From: Zobellia russellii
GTDB lineage: Bacteria; Bacteroidota; Bacteroidia; Flavobacteriales; Flavobacteriaceae
Assembly (NCBI RefSeq): GCF_018728565.1
Contig: NZ_JACSOI010000004.1
Location: 310,001 to 374,000, forward strand
Reading direction: 5' to 3'
Length of the DNA stretch: 64,000 nucleotides
Shown here: positions 1-8,624 of the stretch, piece after piece
How the letters are laid out: the number at the start of each line of letters is the position of its first letter
Position numbering within the stretch: position 1 is the first letter of the stretch
Translations under genes and position numbers: made by a program
The notes under the pieces: model-generated
The model's input: only the letters and a program-made list of their open reading frames with translations
What the model was told of the DNA's origin: nothing
Databases searched by the model: none

Positions 1-1278
1 ACCTCTCGCTGCCCAAAGCTCTCCTTTTTCGGAAATATTTGGAACGAATATTTTTTTTATTAAATCATGGGACACGGAGGCGGAAATAACTAAAAGCAGG
101 CCTGCTGCCGTAGATAGGGCCGCTGCCAGCCCGCCGGCGGCTACTAAGGCTATTACCCAAGCGGGGAGGTCTGCAATCTCAGGGTTGGCAAGCACCATTA
201 TGTCCGGATCTACTATAAGTTCGTTTTGTGCACCGTTCGCTACATATTGAATTTTTCCATCTCCGTTTTTGTCACTGAAATTCAGTAGCCCCGTGGTTTC
301 CCAGTTTTTAAACCATTCGGGCATCTTTGCGTATTCTTGATTGCTAACCGTATTAATCATGTTCGTACGTGCAAATACGGCTACAGCGGGTGCTGCGGTA
401 TAAAGAATGGCAATTAATAGTAATGCCAACCCAGCCGACTTTCTTGCATCTTTTACCCGTTTTACAGTAAAGAAACGTACAATAACATGAGGTAGACCGG
501 CAGTACCCACCATGAGTGCAAGGGTAATCATGAATATATCTATAGTTGATTTTTTACCTTCCGTATAAGCGGCAAAGCCTAGTTCTGTGGAGAGTCCGTT
601 TAACTTATCCAATAAGTACATTCCGGAACCATCGTTCAGTTTTGAGCCCATACCCAATTGGGGAATGGGGTTTCCGGTCATTTGAATGGATATAAAAATT
701 GCGGGTACCATAAACGCAAAAATCAACACGCAGAATTGGGCCACCTGAGTATAGGTAATCCCTTTCATTCCGCCTAATACAGCATAAAAAAGAACGATGA
801 CCATACCAATGATGACACCCGTATTTATATCTACTTCTAAAAAACGGGAGAAAACCACGCCAACACCCCGCATTTGACCAGCTACATAGGTAAACGATAC
901 GATTAAGGCACAAATAACGGCGACAATCCTGGCAGTTTTTGAATAATACCGGTCCCCTATAAAATCAGGAACGGTAAATTTTCCGAATTTACGTAGATAG
1001 GGTGCCAGAAGTAAGGCCAAGAGCACATAGCCACCTGTCCATCCCATTAAATAAACAGAACCGTCATAACCCGCAAATGAAATGATTCCCGCCATGGAAA
1101 TAAACGATGCGGCAGACATCCAGTCCGCTGCTGTGGCCATACCGTTAGCCAAGGGGGAAACACCACCGCCTGCTACATAAAAATCCTTGGTTGACCCGGC
1201 ACGAGACCAAATGGCAATGCCAATATAAAGGGCAAATGTAATTCCTACTAAAAGGTACGTCCAGGTTTGAACACTCAT
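1..1278 (-). CDS. Sodium:solute symporter large subunit (SSS family, acetate-permease-like), 3' end cut by window
   Basis: The frame is open from an ATG at 1278 to the left edge, giving the first 426 residues of a multi-span membrane protein that starts [15 protein letters not shown]. Visible SSS-family features are FYVAGGG, the segment [12 protein letters not shown] near residue 50, [14 protein letters not shown] and [13 protein letters not shown]. This resembles the acetate-permease-like SSS branch that is encoded beside a DUF4212 small subunit, and such a gene lies 21 bases upstream, so the two probably form one sodium-driven carboxylate-type uptake system. A soluble-looking insertion near residues 325-375 contains [13 protein letters not shown], which looks like an EF-hand-type loop. 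The true substrate cannot be read from sequence, and the C-terminus is outside the window. Confidence 0.9.
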   Translation of the reverse strand, partial: MSVQTWTYLLVGITFALYIGIAIWSRAGSTKDFYVAGGGVSPLANGMATAADWMSAASFISMAGIISFAGYDGSVYLMGWTGGYVLLALLLAPYLRKFGKFTVPDFIGDRYYSKTARIVAVICALIVSFTYVAGQMRGVGVVFSRFLEVDINTGVIIGMVIVLFYAVLGGMKGITYTQVAQFCVLIFAFMVPAIFISIQMTGNPIPQLGMGSKLNDGSGMYLLDKLNGLSTELGFAAYTEGKKSTIDIFMITLALMVGTAGLPHVIVRFFTVKRVKDARKSAGLALLLIAILYTAAPAVAVFARTNMINTVSNQEYAKMPEWFKNWETTGLLNFSDKNGDGKIQYVANGAQNELIVDPDIMVLANPEIADLPAWVIALVAAGGLAAALSTAAGLLLVISASVSHDLIKKIFVPNISEKGELWAARG

Positions 1279-1299
1279 AACGGGTTGGTTTTGGTTGGG

Positions 1300-1560
1300 T
1301 TATTCGTTAAATCCGTACTTTTTATCCAGTTTGTTCATTAGCCTGACATAAACAAAGATTAGAATAACAAAAACATAAATGGATCCTTGTTGTGCAAACC
1401 AAAAACCCAATTCAAACCCTCCAATTTTTATGGTGTTCAAGGCGTCCTTGAACAAGATACCAGCTCCATAAGACACCCCGAACCAAATAGCGAGTAAGAT
1501 AAAAAGGTATTTTAAGTTCTCTTTCCAGTATGCGGTGGCGTGCTCTTGTTTTTTAGACAT
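1300..1560 (-). CDS. DUF4212 protein, sodium:solute symporter small subunit
   Basis: This is an 86-residue membrane protein starting MSKKQEHATAYWKENLKYL. It has two predicted transmembrane segments, around residues 15-35 and 55-75, and the motif FGFWFAQQGS-like stretch reads here as LGFWFAQQGSIYVFV. DUF4212 proteins are known small partners of the acetate-permease-like SSS transporters. The gene is immediately upstream of the large subunit on the same strand (21-base gap), which supports a two-subunit transporter made from one transcript. Length is normal for the family. The precise role of the small subunit (assembly or coupling) is not known from sequence. Confidence 0.9.
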   Translation of the reverse strand: MSKKQEHATAYWKENLKYLFILLAIWFGVSYGAGILFKDALNTIKIGGFELGFWFAQQGSIYVFVILIFVYVRLMNKLDKKYGFNE

Positions 1561-1622
1561 TTTTGGAGTTTTGGTTATGATGTTGAAAATAGCGAATTTT
1601 CTTCTACTAAGGGCATGAGGAC

Positions 1623-2699
1623 TTAACTTGGTAAGAACAGTACCCCTGAAGACGAGTCTCTTTGTGCGCCAGTTACGGAACTAAGAACGTTTGTCTTTTT
1701 TTCAATTCTAAGAACCCCCATTAAAGCAAATACCAAGGCTTCTTTGAATTCTATGAGTTGTTTTGAAGGAACAACTACTTTGGTGGAATTACCTAGTTTT
1801 TCTTGTAGGGTCTCTATTAGAAAATCGTTTAATGCGCCACCACCGGTAACAAATAGTGTGTTAGTCGTTTTTTTCTTGTTGGCCTTTACCTGAATGGCCA
1901 CTTGCTCGCATACGTGGTGGATTCCGGTGCAGAGTAGATTCTCCATAAGGTCTTCGGTACTTTCAACAATTGGAACAACTTTTTCTACAAACCATTCATA
2001 CCCTATGGATTTAGGAAATGGAAGTTTGTAAAATTCTAGAGCGTTAAGCTGTTCTAGCATCTCTATATTGATTTTGCCGTTTTTTGCCAGATTTCCTCCG
2101 GCATCGTAATCCAAATCGTTTTTACGGGTAATATGGTTCAAAATCATATTGGCCAAACCTATGTCATAGGCTATACGCTTACCGTTGTGTTCAAACGAAA
2201 TATTACTAATACCACCTAAATTTAGGCAGAAGTCGTATTTATTGAAAAATAAACGGTCGCCAATAGGAACAAGTGGAGCGCCTTGGCCGCCTAGAGCAAC
2301 ATCATTTGTTCTAAAATCACATATAACTTTTTGTTTGCTGGCATTGGCCAAATGCTGACCGCTACCCACCTGATATGTGAATCCGTTTTCTGGCCGGTGG
2401 TGTGTAGTGTGTCCGTGGCTGGCAATATAATCTACTTCCAGTCCATTATCATTAATGAACAGGTCGCATTGCTCGCCTAGCCAAGTGCCATAGCTGTTAT
2501 TGAGCTTTAAAAGTTCTTCCGCAGATAGTTCTATGGAATTTTTTAACTGCGTTTGCATCTCCTTTGAATATGAAACGCTTTTGGTTTTTTTTATAGCAAA
2601 TTGCCAAGTATGTCCTTCTTGCCAAATGGTGCAATACGCAAGGTCTAGTCCGTCTAACGAGGTGCCGGACATTAAGCCAAGAATTTTATATGTAGTCAT
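1623..2699 (-). CDS. anmK: Anhydro-N-acetylmuramic acid kinase
   Basis: AnmK phosphorylates and hydrates 1,6-anhydroMurNAc to MurNAc-6-phosphate in cytoplasmic peptidoglycan recycling. Diagnostic features are the N-terminal LGLMSGTSLDGLDLAYC, CDFRTNDVALGGQGAPLVP in the middle, NLGGISNIS, and the C-terminal nucleotide-site motif VTGGGALNDF. The length (about 358 residues) fits the family. I place the start at the ATG at 2699, just after the nagZ stop; a TTG at 2708 overlapping that stop would add three residues. Order AmpG-like permease, NagZ, AnmK on one strand, with overlaps or near-contact, points to one transcript and to successive steps: import, release of GlcNAc, then kinase action. Confidence 0.97.
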   Translation of the reverse strand: MTTYKILGLMSGTSLDGLDLAYCTIWQEGHTWQFAIKKTKSVSYSKEMQTQLKNSIELSAEELLKLNNSYGTWLGEQCDLFINDNGLEVDYIASHGHTTHHRPENGFTYQVGSGQHLANASKQKVICDFRTNDVALGGQGAPLVPIGDRLFFNKYDFCLNLGGISNISFEHNGKRIAYDIGLANMILNHITRKNDLDYDAGGNLAKNGKINIEMLEQLNALEFYKLPFPKSIGYEWFVEKVVPIVESTEDLMENLLCTGIHHVCEQVAIQVKANKKKTTNTLFVTGGGALNDFLIETLQEKLGNSTKVVVPSKQLIEFKEALVFALMGVLRIEKKTNVLSSVTGAQRDSSSGVLFLPS

Positions 2700-2704
2700 A
2701 GTTT

Positions 2705-4276
2705 TCAAATGGTTATTGGAAGTTTGCCATGAGCTTCTAAATTACCTAAAAAATGATTTGCTGCAACGTTTTGAAACGACTTTAAATGTTGATAAACAAT
2801 AATTACGGCTTTTGCATTTTCTATGTTTATATGGTTGAGTATGTAGGGGTTTCCAAAGACATAAAGAATTACGTTTTTGGTTTTGATAACTCGGTTTATG
2901 GAGGCTAGTTCTTCGGCGGTAAAGCCAAAGTTATTGGTAGGTTTTATATGAGGTGGAAAAAGTGCCAAAAGTATATTTTCATCGCTTACATCAAGTTCGG
3001 TCTCATTCGTTGAAATGCTAAACTTTTTATTTTTTAAAATCGACTTAAAAAAGCGATTATCAGTGTTCAATGCTATTTCTAATCCGGAGAATTTGTTCTT
3101 TGCGAATTCCGTTAATTCAACTTGGTTTCCCTTGTATAGTGTGATGCTCTGCTCTGCTATTTTTTGGTTCAGTGCGTCAGGATTTGTCAAATACGAATCA
3201 GGATTTCCTATGGAAAATGCTTTTTCCTTAAGTTTCCAAATACGACCGAAACTTTCCTCTATTTGAGTTTCCGATGCATTTTTTAAAATAGCGGCCTTAC
3301 CTTCATTAATGTGCTCTGCAAAGCAAAGTACATCGTTTCCGGCATCAAAGGCCAACCACTCCAGTTCTCCTTTTGTGGGGTAGTTTTTGGATACGGCATG
3401 CATATTTAAAGCATCTGAAATTACAACTCCGTCGTATCCCATTTCCGTTCTTAAAACTCCCTGAATCATATCTTTGGAAAGACTTGAAGGGGTACTTGCA
3501 CCGTTGGCCAAAGCAGGAACCGATAAATGTCCGGCCATGACCGAATCAACTCCTTTTAAAACTAATTCTCGAAAGGGGTACAGTTCATTATCCGTAAGCT
3601 CTTGTTTTGTTTTGCTGATTATGGGAAGGCCAAGATGCGAGTCCGTTGCCGTATCTCCATGACCGGGAAAATGCTTGATGCTGGTTAGTACACCTTCGGA
3701 GCGCGTACCGTTTATATATGCCAAGGCTTTCTGGGTGACTTGAATTTTATCCTCCCCAAAAGAACGATAGCCAATAACCGGATTGTTCGGGTTGTTGTTA
3801 ACATCAATGCATGGAGATAAATTCCAGTGTATTCCGGCAGCCTTGCAATCTTTTGCAATGTTTTTTCCCACTTCATAAATCAACGATTCGGACGTATTTG
3901 GAATTGCTCCAAGGGTAATAGCGTATGGGTATTGCGGTGTGTTTTCAATACGCATGGCCAATCCCCATTCGGCATCAATAGCAATTAATAGAGGGTATTT
4001 AGCTGCTTTTTGGTAACGGGCAATAAGGTTTCGTAAAGTTTCAAAACTCTTTTCGTTGGAAACTATTTTCTTCTTTCCTTCAAAATTGGTGGCTGCGCTT
4101 GCCCTACTGTGGAAAAAGCACAAGGACCCAATATGTTGTTCTTCTATAAGTTTTTCTAACCGTTGGATTTCCTCTTCGGTATCGTTTATAAAAGCCGCCG
4201 GCATAAATAATTGCCCTACTTTTTCGGCTAAACTTAGTGTTTTGGTAATTTGGGTGTACGGTAAAATCTTAAGCAT
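2705..4276 (-). CDS. nagZ: Cytoplasmic beta-N-acetylhexosaminidase, GH3 (NagZ type)
   Basis: This 523-residue GH3 enzyme has the NagZ loop motif KHFPGHGDTATDSH, whose final His is the usual acid/base of this family, and the nucleophile segment GVVISDALNMHAV containing the catalytic Asp. IDAEWGLAMR marks the substrate-binding strand. No signal peptide is visible, so cytoplasmic removal of GlcNAc from anhydro-muropeptides is inferred. It is longer than the single-domain E. coli enzyme, with an extra C-terminal alpha/beta domain after about residue 370. It overlaps the upstream permease gene by 8 bases and is followed directly by anmK. A secreted paralogue lies at 55010-57922. Confidence 0.93.
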   Translation of the reverse strand: MLKILPYTQITKTLSLAEKVGQLFMPAAFINDTEEEIQRLEKLIEEQHIGSLCFFHSRASAATNFEGKKKIVSNEKSFETLRNLIARYQKAAKYPLLIAIDAEWGLAMRIENTPQYPYAITLGAIPNTSESLIYEVGKNIAKDCKAAGIHWNLSPCIDVNNNPNNPVIGYRSFGEDKIQVTQKALAYINGTRSEGVLTSIKHFPGHGDTATDSHLGLPIISKTKQELTDNELYPFRELVLKGVDSVMAGHLSVPALANGASTPSSLSKDMIQGVLRTEMGYDGVVISDALNMHAVSKNYPTKGELEWLAFDAGNDVLCFAEHINEGKAAILKNASETQIEESFGRIWKLKEKAFSIGNPDSYLTNPDALNQKIAEQSITLYKGNQVELTEFAKNKFSGLEIALNTDNRFFKSILKNKKFSISTNETELDVSDENILLALFPPHIKPTNNFGFTAEELASINRVIKTKNVILYVFGNPYILNHINIENAKAVIIVYQHLKSFQNVAANHFLGNLEAHGKLPITI

Positions 4277-5543
4277 CTAATTTGGTAGATTTTTTCCCGA
4301 AATCTGCCGGGTATTTAATAAAGTTTACGAGAAATAGGGCGGGAAGAGCGGCAATGACCACCCAGATGAAGAATCCGCCATATCCTAACCACTGTTGCAT
4401 AAAGCCGCTTATCATGCCAGGGAGCATCATACCTAAGGCCATAAAGCCTGTTGCAATAGCATAGTGAGAGGTTTTTGACTTGCCTTCGGAAATGTAGATG
4501 AGGTACATTAAGAATGCGGCAAAACCAAACCCATACCCGAATTTTTCCAACACAACCGTAGCCGTTACGGCATATACACTGGTGGTTTTGGTCATGGCCA
4601 AAACGGCATAAAGCACGTTGGGCAGGTTTAGTGAAATGACCATAGGGAGCATCCATTTCTTGAGTCCATCTTTTGAAATTAAAATACCACCTAAAATACC
4701 TCCAATAGAAAGAAAAATTACTCCTGCTGTACCAAATATAGTTCCCAATTGTTCCGTTGAATAGCCTAAACCTCCTTTATCCGGGCTATCCAATAAGAAA
4801 GGTGCGGCCATTTTAACCAATTGCGACTCTCCAAGGCGGTAGGTAAGAATAAAAGCTAAGGCAATACCTATTCCAGGTTTCTTAAAGAAAGAAGCGAACA
4901 CCTCAAAAAAGCCTTTAGGTTTATCTTTAATTGCCGTTTGCGCAGATTCATATTTTGGGGCCGCAAAAAAGTTGGATACCGTAAGTATTAACATAAGGAA
5001 CGCCGCAGCGGTCATGGTAACACTCCAAGCTTTGGTATTGTCTCCGTATTTATTTTCCAAGAATCCGGCCATGACTACAATAAGTCCTTCTCCCGTAACC
5101 ATGGCAAGTCTGTAAAATGTACTGCGCATACCCACAAAAAAGGATTGTTTTTTCTCGGTAAGACCTAGCATATAATATCCATCCGAAGCAATATCATTGG
5201 TAGCGGAAGCAAACGCGGCCATCCAAAAACAGGCTAGGGTAGTGGTCAGGAAAAGGCTGGTGGGAATTGTAAGGGCTACTCCAAAAAGTGCCAAAGCTAT
5301 TACTAGTTGCATGGCCAAGAACCATTTTCGTTTGGTGCTTTTAAGGTCAACAAACGGGCTCCAAAGTGGTTTTAAGACCCAAGGTAAGTAGAGAAGGCTA
5401 GTGTAAAGACCTATATCTTCATTACTTACGCCCAATTGTTTGTACATTATGACGGATACGCTTACGACCAAAACGTACGGCAATCCTTGGGTAAAATATA
5501 GAATGGGTACCCAGACCCATGCTCCTTTATCTTTTTCTATCAT
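4269..5543 (-). CDS. AmpG-like MFS permease, probable muropeptide or amino-sugar importer
   Basis: This is a 424-residue polytopic protein of the major facilitator superfamily, with about 12 hydrophobic spans. The N-terminal segment WVWVPILYFTQGLPYVLV and LYLPWVLKPLWSPFVD are typical of the AmpG-like branch, whose best known member imports GlcNAc-anhydroMurNAc peptides. Its 3' end overlaps nagZ by 8 bases, and nagZ and anmK follow, so a role in cell-wall fragment import is a strong contextual inference. The start is the ATG at 5543. Upstream there is an imperfect 12-bp inverted repeat (5556-5588) that may be regulatory. Alternative: a sugar permease of the same fold with another substrate. 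Confidence 0.88.
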   Translation of the reverse strand: MIEKDKGAWVWVPILYFTQGLPYVLVVSVSVIMYKQLGVSNEDIGLYTSLLYLPWVLKPLWSPFVDLKSTKRKWFLAMQLVIALALFGVALTIPTSLFLTTTLACFWMAAFASATNDIASDGYYMLGLTEKKQSFFVGMRSTFYRLAMVTGEGLIVVMAGFLENKYGDNTKAWSVTMTAAAFLMLILTVSNFFAAPKYESAQTAIKDKPKGFFEVFASFFKKPGIGIALAFILTYRLGESQLVKMAAPFLLDSPDKGGLGYSTEQLGTIFGTAGVIFLSIGGILGGILISKDGLKKWMLPMVISLNLPNVLYAVLAMTKTTSVYAVTATVVLEKFGYGFGFAAFLMYLIYISEGKSKTSHYAIATGFMALGMMLPGMISGFMQQWLGYGGFFIWVVIAALPALFLVNFIKYPADFGKKSTKLDA

Positions 5544-5555
5544 GAAATGAAATGT

Positions 5556-5588
5556 GTAGCTTAAAACTTTACAGTGGTTTAAAGCTAC
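5556..5588 (-). promoter_or_regulatory. Inverted repeat in the leader of the AmpG-like gene
   Basis: Two 12-base arms, GTAGCTTAAAAC (5556-5567) and GTTTAAAGCTAC (5577-5588), are inverted with one mismatch and a 9-base spacer. The repeat lies 12 bases upstream of the ATG at 5543. It could be an operator or a leader hairpin; no clear promoter box was found beside it. Confidence 0.4.
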
Positions 5589-5692
5589 TGTTTTTTAGGG
5601 GTATTTTGGAAAGCCTATGTGTAGAACTGTCATGTTTTTCATAAAAACCATTCTCAGAATTTGTTTGTAGGGATTAAAATTGACGAATTCCA

Positions 5693-5728
5693 ATAAAAAA
5701 AGACCTGCTAGGCTGTAGTAGCAGGTCT
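5693..5728 (-). terminator. Intrinsic terminator downstream of the NagB-like fusion gene
   Basis: A perfect 10-bp stem AGACCTGCTA / TAGCAGGTCT (5701-5710 and 5719-5728) with an 8-base loop is followed on the minus strand by a run of seven T. It begins 19 bases after the stop at 5747, so it ends the NagB-like transcript and separates it from the downstream permease operon. Confidence 0.85.
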
Positions 5729-5746
5729 TTAGGTTTTTTTATTAAA

Positions 5747-7675
5747 TTAGAACTTATAACGAACAAATGCTTCCATGGCGGCATAGTGCGACAGCCCTAG
5801 TGCGCGATATCTTTCTGCGGTATTTTTGTTACGTTCTTCGGCGCGCATCCAAAATTCGCGGGAGTCATCACCTTGAAACATTACCCCATCTTTTTGGGAC
5901 TGATGGCAGAAAATGGCATATCGTTTTTTAAGCACCTGGCTTGGGCTCATGGGCACCGCCATTTCAATTTCATCAACATCCCATTCATGCCAAGCACCTC
6001 TGTAAAGCCATAACCAACAATCTTTCATGAAAGATTCCGATTTTAAGCGTCTAAGAGATTCAAAAACGGCGTCAAGACATACTTTATGTGTTCCATGAGG
6101 ATCGGCCAAATCACCAGCAGCAAAAATCTGATGAGGTTTTATTTCAGAAATAACGTCCATCATAATTTGTATGTCCGTCTCGGAAAGGTTGTTCTTTTTG
6201 ATGGTTCCGGTTTCGTAGAACGGAAGGTCTAGAAAATGAACGTTGGCATCGTCTAAACCTAGGTATCGTACCGCTGCATAGGATTCTCCTCTTCTAATAT
6301 TCCCTTTGAGTTTCCGTACTTCAAGAGAATCAAAACTGCTGTCTTTTTTCTCTTTTATGGAATCGATAATTTTTTGGGCCTCGTCCGATGGTGCAATACG
6401 TTTTGAAATTTCGGCGTATCTGAGGGCATCGGTATCCGATACAGCTATGTTTCCTGAAGTTTGGTATACCACGTGAACGTCATGGCCTTGCTCTATCAAC
6501 CTATCAAAAGTACCGCCCATTGAAATTACATCATCGTCCGGATGTGGGCTAAAAATAATAACCCGTTTCTTAGCAGGTTCCGCACGCTCCGGTCTGCTGG
6601 AATCATCCGCATTGGGTTTTCCACCGGGCCAACCTGTAATAGTGTGCTGTAATTTGTTGAACATTTGAATGTTAAGGTCGTACGAATCTTTCATGGCCAA
6701 CAAGCCGGACATACCATTGTCATTGTAATCTTTATCCGTTAAACTAAGGATAGATTTTTTGGTCTCGTTGCAAAGCCAAACAATAGCTTTGGAAGTTAAG
6801 CTTTCCGTCCAATCCAAAGATTCGTCTACCAACCATGGCGTTTTGTTCCTTGTAAGCTGGCTGCCCGCTCCTGTATCCAAAACAAACGTACAGTTTTTAT
6901 GGTTCTGCAAATAGGTGGCCGGTACCTGGGATGAAATTTCGCCCTCAACCGTTTTTTTGATAATGCTGGCTTTGTTTTCTCCCCATCCTAAAAGTACAAT
7001 ACGTTTGGCACTCATAACCGTAGCAATACCCATAGTTATAGCTTTTCTAGGAACATTGTCAATCCCCAAGAATGCAGGACCTGCATCTACAAGTGTAATG
7101 TGGTCTAGGGTTATGACACGGGTGCCCGAGTTGTAATGTGATCCTGGTTCGTTAAATCCAATATGTCCGGTTCGTCCTATACCTAAAAGCTGAAAGTCTA
7201 GTCCGCCGTTCTTCTTTATTTTGTCATCATAGGCAATGCAGTATTCAATAACCTCTTCCGGGGAAACGGTGCCATCCGGAATATGAATGTTCTCGGGAGC
7301 AATGTCTACATGATTAAAGAGATGTTCATGCATAAAATACCAGTAACTTTGACGGTTCTCTTTTTCCATTGGAAGGTATTCGTCTAGGTTAAAGGTAATT
7401 ACGTTGTTGAAGCTAAGGCCTTCTTCCTTGTGCATTCGTACAAGCTCCTCATAAACCTTAATAGGCGATGAACCTGTGGCAAGGCCCAAAACACAATTCT
7501 TATTGGCTTCTTGCTTTTTTCTAATGAGAGCGGCTATTTCTTCCGCAACTTTAATGGATGCTTGGTTAGAATCTGCAAAAATTACATTGTGAATTTTTTC
7601 AAAACGAGTTTCTTCAAATTGGCCAACAGGTCTATACCTTATGTTGGCACCATTTTTTTCTAAAATTGTTTTCAT
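5747..7675 (-). CDS. NagB-like glucosamine-6-phosphate deaminase fused to a PIG-L/LmbE-type deacetylase domain
   Basis: The product (642 residues from the ATG at 7675) has two enzymatic modules. Residues about 10-285 are NagB-like, with LATGSSPIKVYEEL, FNLDEYLPM and GIGRTGHIGFNEPGS. Residues about 370-642 are PIG-L/LmbE-like, with SPHPDDDVISMGG and DPHGTHK as likely zinc ligands. The expected reactions would be deacetylation and isomerising deamination of GlcNAc-6-P/GlcN-6-P, feeding fructose-6-phosphate to glycolysis; this is inferred from domains and context. In the usual NagB motif GNDGH the Asp is part of the catalytic relay; here it reads GRTGH. A longer start at 7717 exists, but a TAnnTTTG box lies two bases before it, which favours 7675. 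It is divergent from a DeoR-type gene. Confidence 0.9.
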   Translation of the reverse strand: MKTILEKNGANIRYRPVGQFEETRFEKIHNVIFADSNQASIKVAEEIAALIRKKQEANKNCVLGLATGSSPIKVYEELVRMHKEEGLSFNNVITFNLDEYLPMEKENRQSYWYFMHEHLFNHVDIAPENIHIPDGTVSPEEVIEYCIAYDDKIKKNGGLDFQLLGIGRTGHIGFNEPGSHYNSGTRVITLDHITLVDAGPAFLGIDNVPRKAITMGIATVMSAKRIVLLGWGENKASIIKKTVEGEISSQVPATYLQNHKNCTFVLDTGAGSQLTRNKTPWLVDESLDWTESLTSKAIVWLCNETKKSILSLTDKDYNDNGMSGLLAMKDSYDLNIQMFNKLQHTITGWPGGKPNADDSSRPERAEPAKKRVIIFSPHPDDDVISMGGTFDRLIEQGHDVHVVYQTSGNIAVSDTDALRYAEISKRIAPSDEAQKIIDSIKEKKDSSFDSLEVRKLKGNIRRGESYAAVRYLGLDDANVHFLDLPFYETGTIKKNNLSETDIQIMMDVISEIKPHQIFAAGDLADPHGTHKVCLDAVFESLRRLKSESFMKDCWLWLYRGAWHEWDVDEIEMAVPMSPSQVLKKRYAIFCHQSQKDGVMFQGDDSREFWMRAEERNKNTAERYRALGLSHYAAMEAFVRYKF

Positions 7676-7718
7676 GCAAGTAGCTCTTTTGTGTTTGTTG
7701 TGTGTAGTTTGAATCATG

Positions 7719-7726
7719 CAAATATA
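7719..7726 (-). promoter_or_regulatory. Candidate -7 promoter box for the NagB-like gene
   Basis: On the minus strand the bases read TATATTTG, matching the Bacteroidota -7 consensus TAnnTTTG. No TTG lies at the usual 17-23 base distance upstream, which may mean activator dependence or a chance match. The predicted transcript start falls just inside the longer reading-frame extension, so it supports the start at 7675. Confidence 0.5.
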
Positions 7727-7743
7727 GGCAAAACAAATTCTAT

Positions 7744-7780
7744 TTGCTGTTTTTTGCTTTTTTAAGTTGCTGTTTTATGC
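7744..7780. promoter_or_regulatory. 14-bp direct repeat, candidate DeoR-type operator
   Basis: Two copies, TTGCTGTTTTTTGC at 7744-7757 and TTGCTGTTTTATGC at 7767-7780, differ at one base and are spaced 23 bases start to start, close to two helical turns. They lie in the divergent spacer between the NagB-like gene and the DeoR-type regulator, upstream of the candidate -7 box at 7719-7726. DeoR-family proteins often bind AT-rich direct repeats, so this is the best operator candidate here. Confidence 0.55.
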
Positions 7781-7837
7781 ATTTTTAATGATTATTTAAC
7801 TTTAAGGTAGTATAAAACGGCAATTCTTATATTTTGC

Positions 7838-7845
7838 TATCTTTG
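7838..7845 (+). promoter_or_regulatory. Candidate -7 promoter box for the DeoR-type gene
   Basis: TATCTTTG matches TAnnTTTG and lies 24 bases before the ATG at 7870. A matching -33 TTG at the normal distance was not seen. Confidence 0.45.
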
Positions 7846-7869
7846 TCGATGAATCTAATATAAAGTGCC

Positions 7870-8619
7870 ATGTTAAAAGAAGAACGGCAACAGACCATTC
7901 TAAGGGAAGTAGATCTCCATAATAGAATTTTGTTGACGGATATTGCCGAAACCCTTGATGTTTCTATAGATACAGTAAGACGTGATGTTAAGGAGTTGGA
8001 TGCTGAAAATAAGCTGCGCCGCGTACATGGTGGAGCCATTTCCTTGGGTTTTACTACGAACAATACAAGAAATAGTAATATTTATAAGCAGAAAGAGAAG
8101 ATGGTTATTGCCGAAAAAGCTCTGGCGCTTATAAAAGAAGGAGGCGTTATTTTTTTGGATGGCGGTACTACTTGTTTAGAGCTGGCACATTTAATACCAA
8201 CAGGAATTGAGTTAACATGCTTTACCCACAGTCTTCCCGTGGCTATGGAACTTCTTACCAAACCTAAGGTTACCGTCATATTGGTAGGCGGTCAGGTTTC
8301 TGGGGAGTCGCAAACAGCTATTGGGGCTAATGCTATTCATAATTTGGCCGAGATAAAAGTAGATTTCAGTTTTATAGGAACCGGTTATGTGGATTCACAT
8401 TATGGACTAACTGAATTTGATTGGGATATTGTACAAGTGAAAAAAGCGGTGATAAAATGCTCAAAAAAAACGGTACTTTTGTCTATCTCTGAAAAATTGA
8501 ATTCCCAACATAGGTATAAAACTTGCGATATAAATGCAATTAATACGTTAGTAACCGAGTTAGACCCAGAGAACGACCTTTTAAACTCATTTAGAAATCA
8601 CGATATTAGAATTCTGTAA
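7870..8619 (+). CDS. DeoR-family transcriptional regulator of the amino-sugar locus
   Basis: This 249-residue protein has the DeoR winged-helix DNA-binding domain at residues about 5-57 (LLTDIAETLDVSIDTVRRDV, then VHGGA). A sugar-phosphate sensor domain follows, with IFLDGGTTCLELAHLIP, VGGQVSGESQTAIG and GLTEFDWDIVQVKKAVI. Members of this family are usually repressors released by a phosphosugar. murQ starts 5 bases after its stop and the NagB-like gene is divergent, so GlcNAc-6-P, GlcN-6-P or MurNAc-6-P are likely effectors (inference). A 14-bp direct repeat in its upstream spacer is a plausible binding site and would also allow autoregulation. Confidence 0.92.
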   Translation: MLKEERQQTILREVDLHNRILLTDIAETLDVSIDTVRRDVKELDAENKLRRVHGGAISLGFTTNNTRNSNIYKQKEKMVIAEKALALIKEGGVIFLDGGTTCLELAHLIPTGIELTCFTHSLPVAMELLTKPKVTVILVGGQVSGESQTAIGANAIHNLAEIKVDFSFIGTGYVDSHYGLTEFDWDIVQVKKAVIKCSKKTVLLSISEKLNSQHRYKTCDINAINTLVTELDPENDLLNSFRNHDIRIL

Positions 8620-8624
8620 GTAGT

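Noticed and set aside
605-913. 102-codon open frame on minus
   Set aside because: It is out of frame inside the sodium:solute symporter, whose frame runs unbroken from 1278 to the window edge with family motifs.
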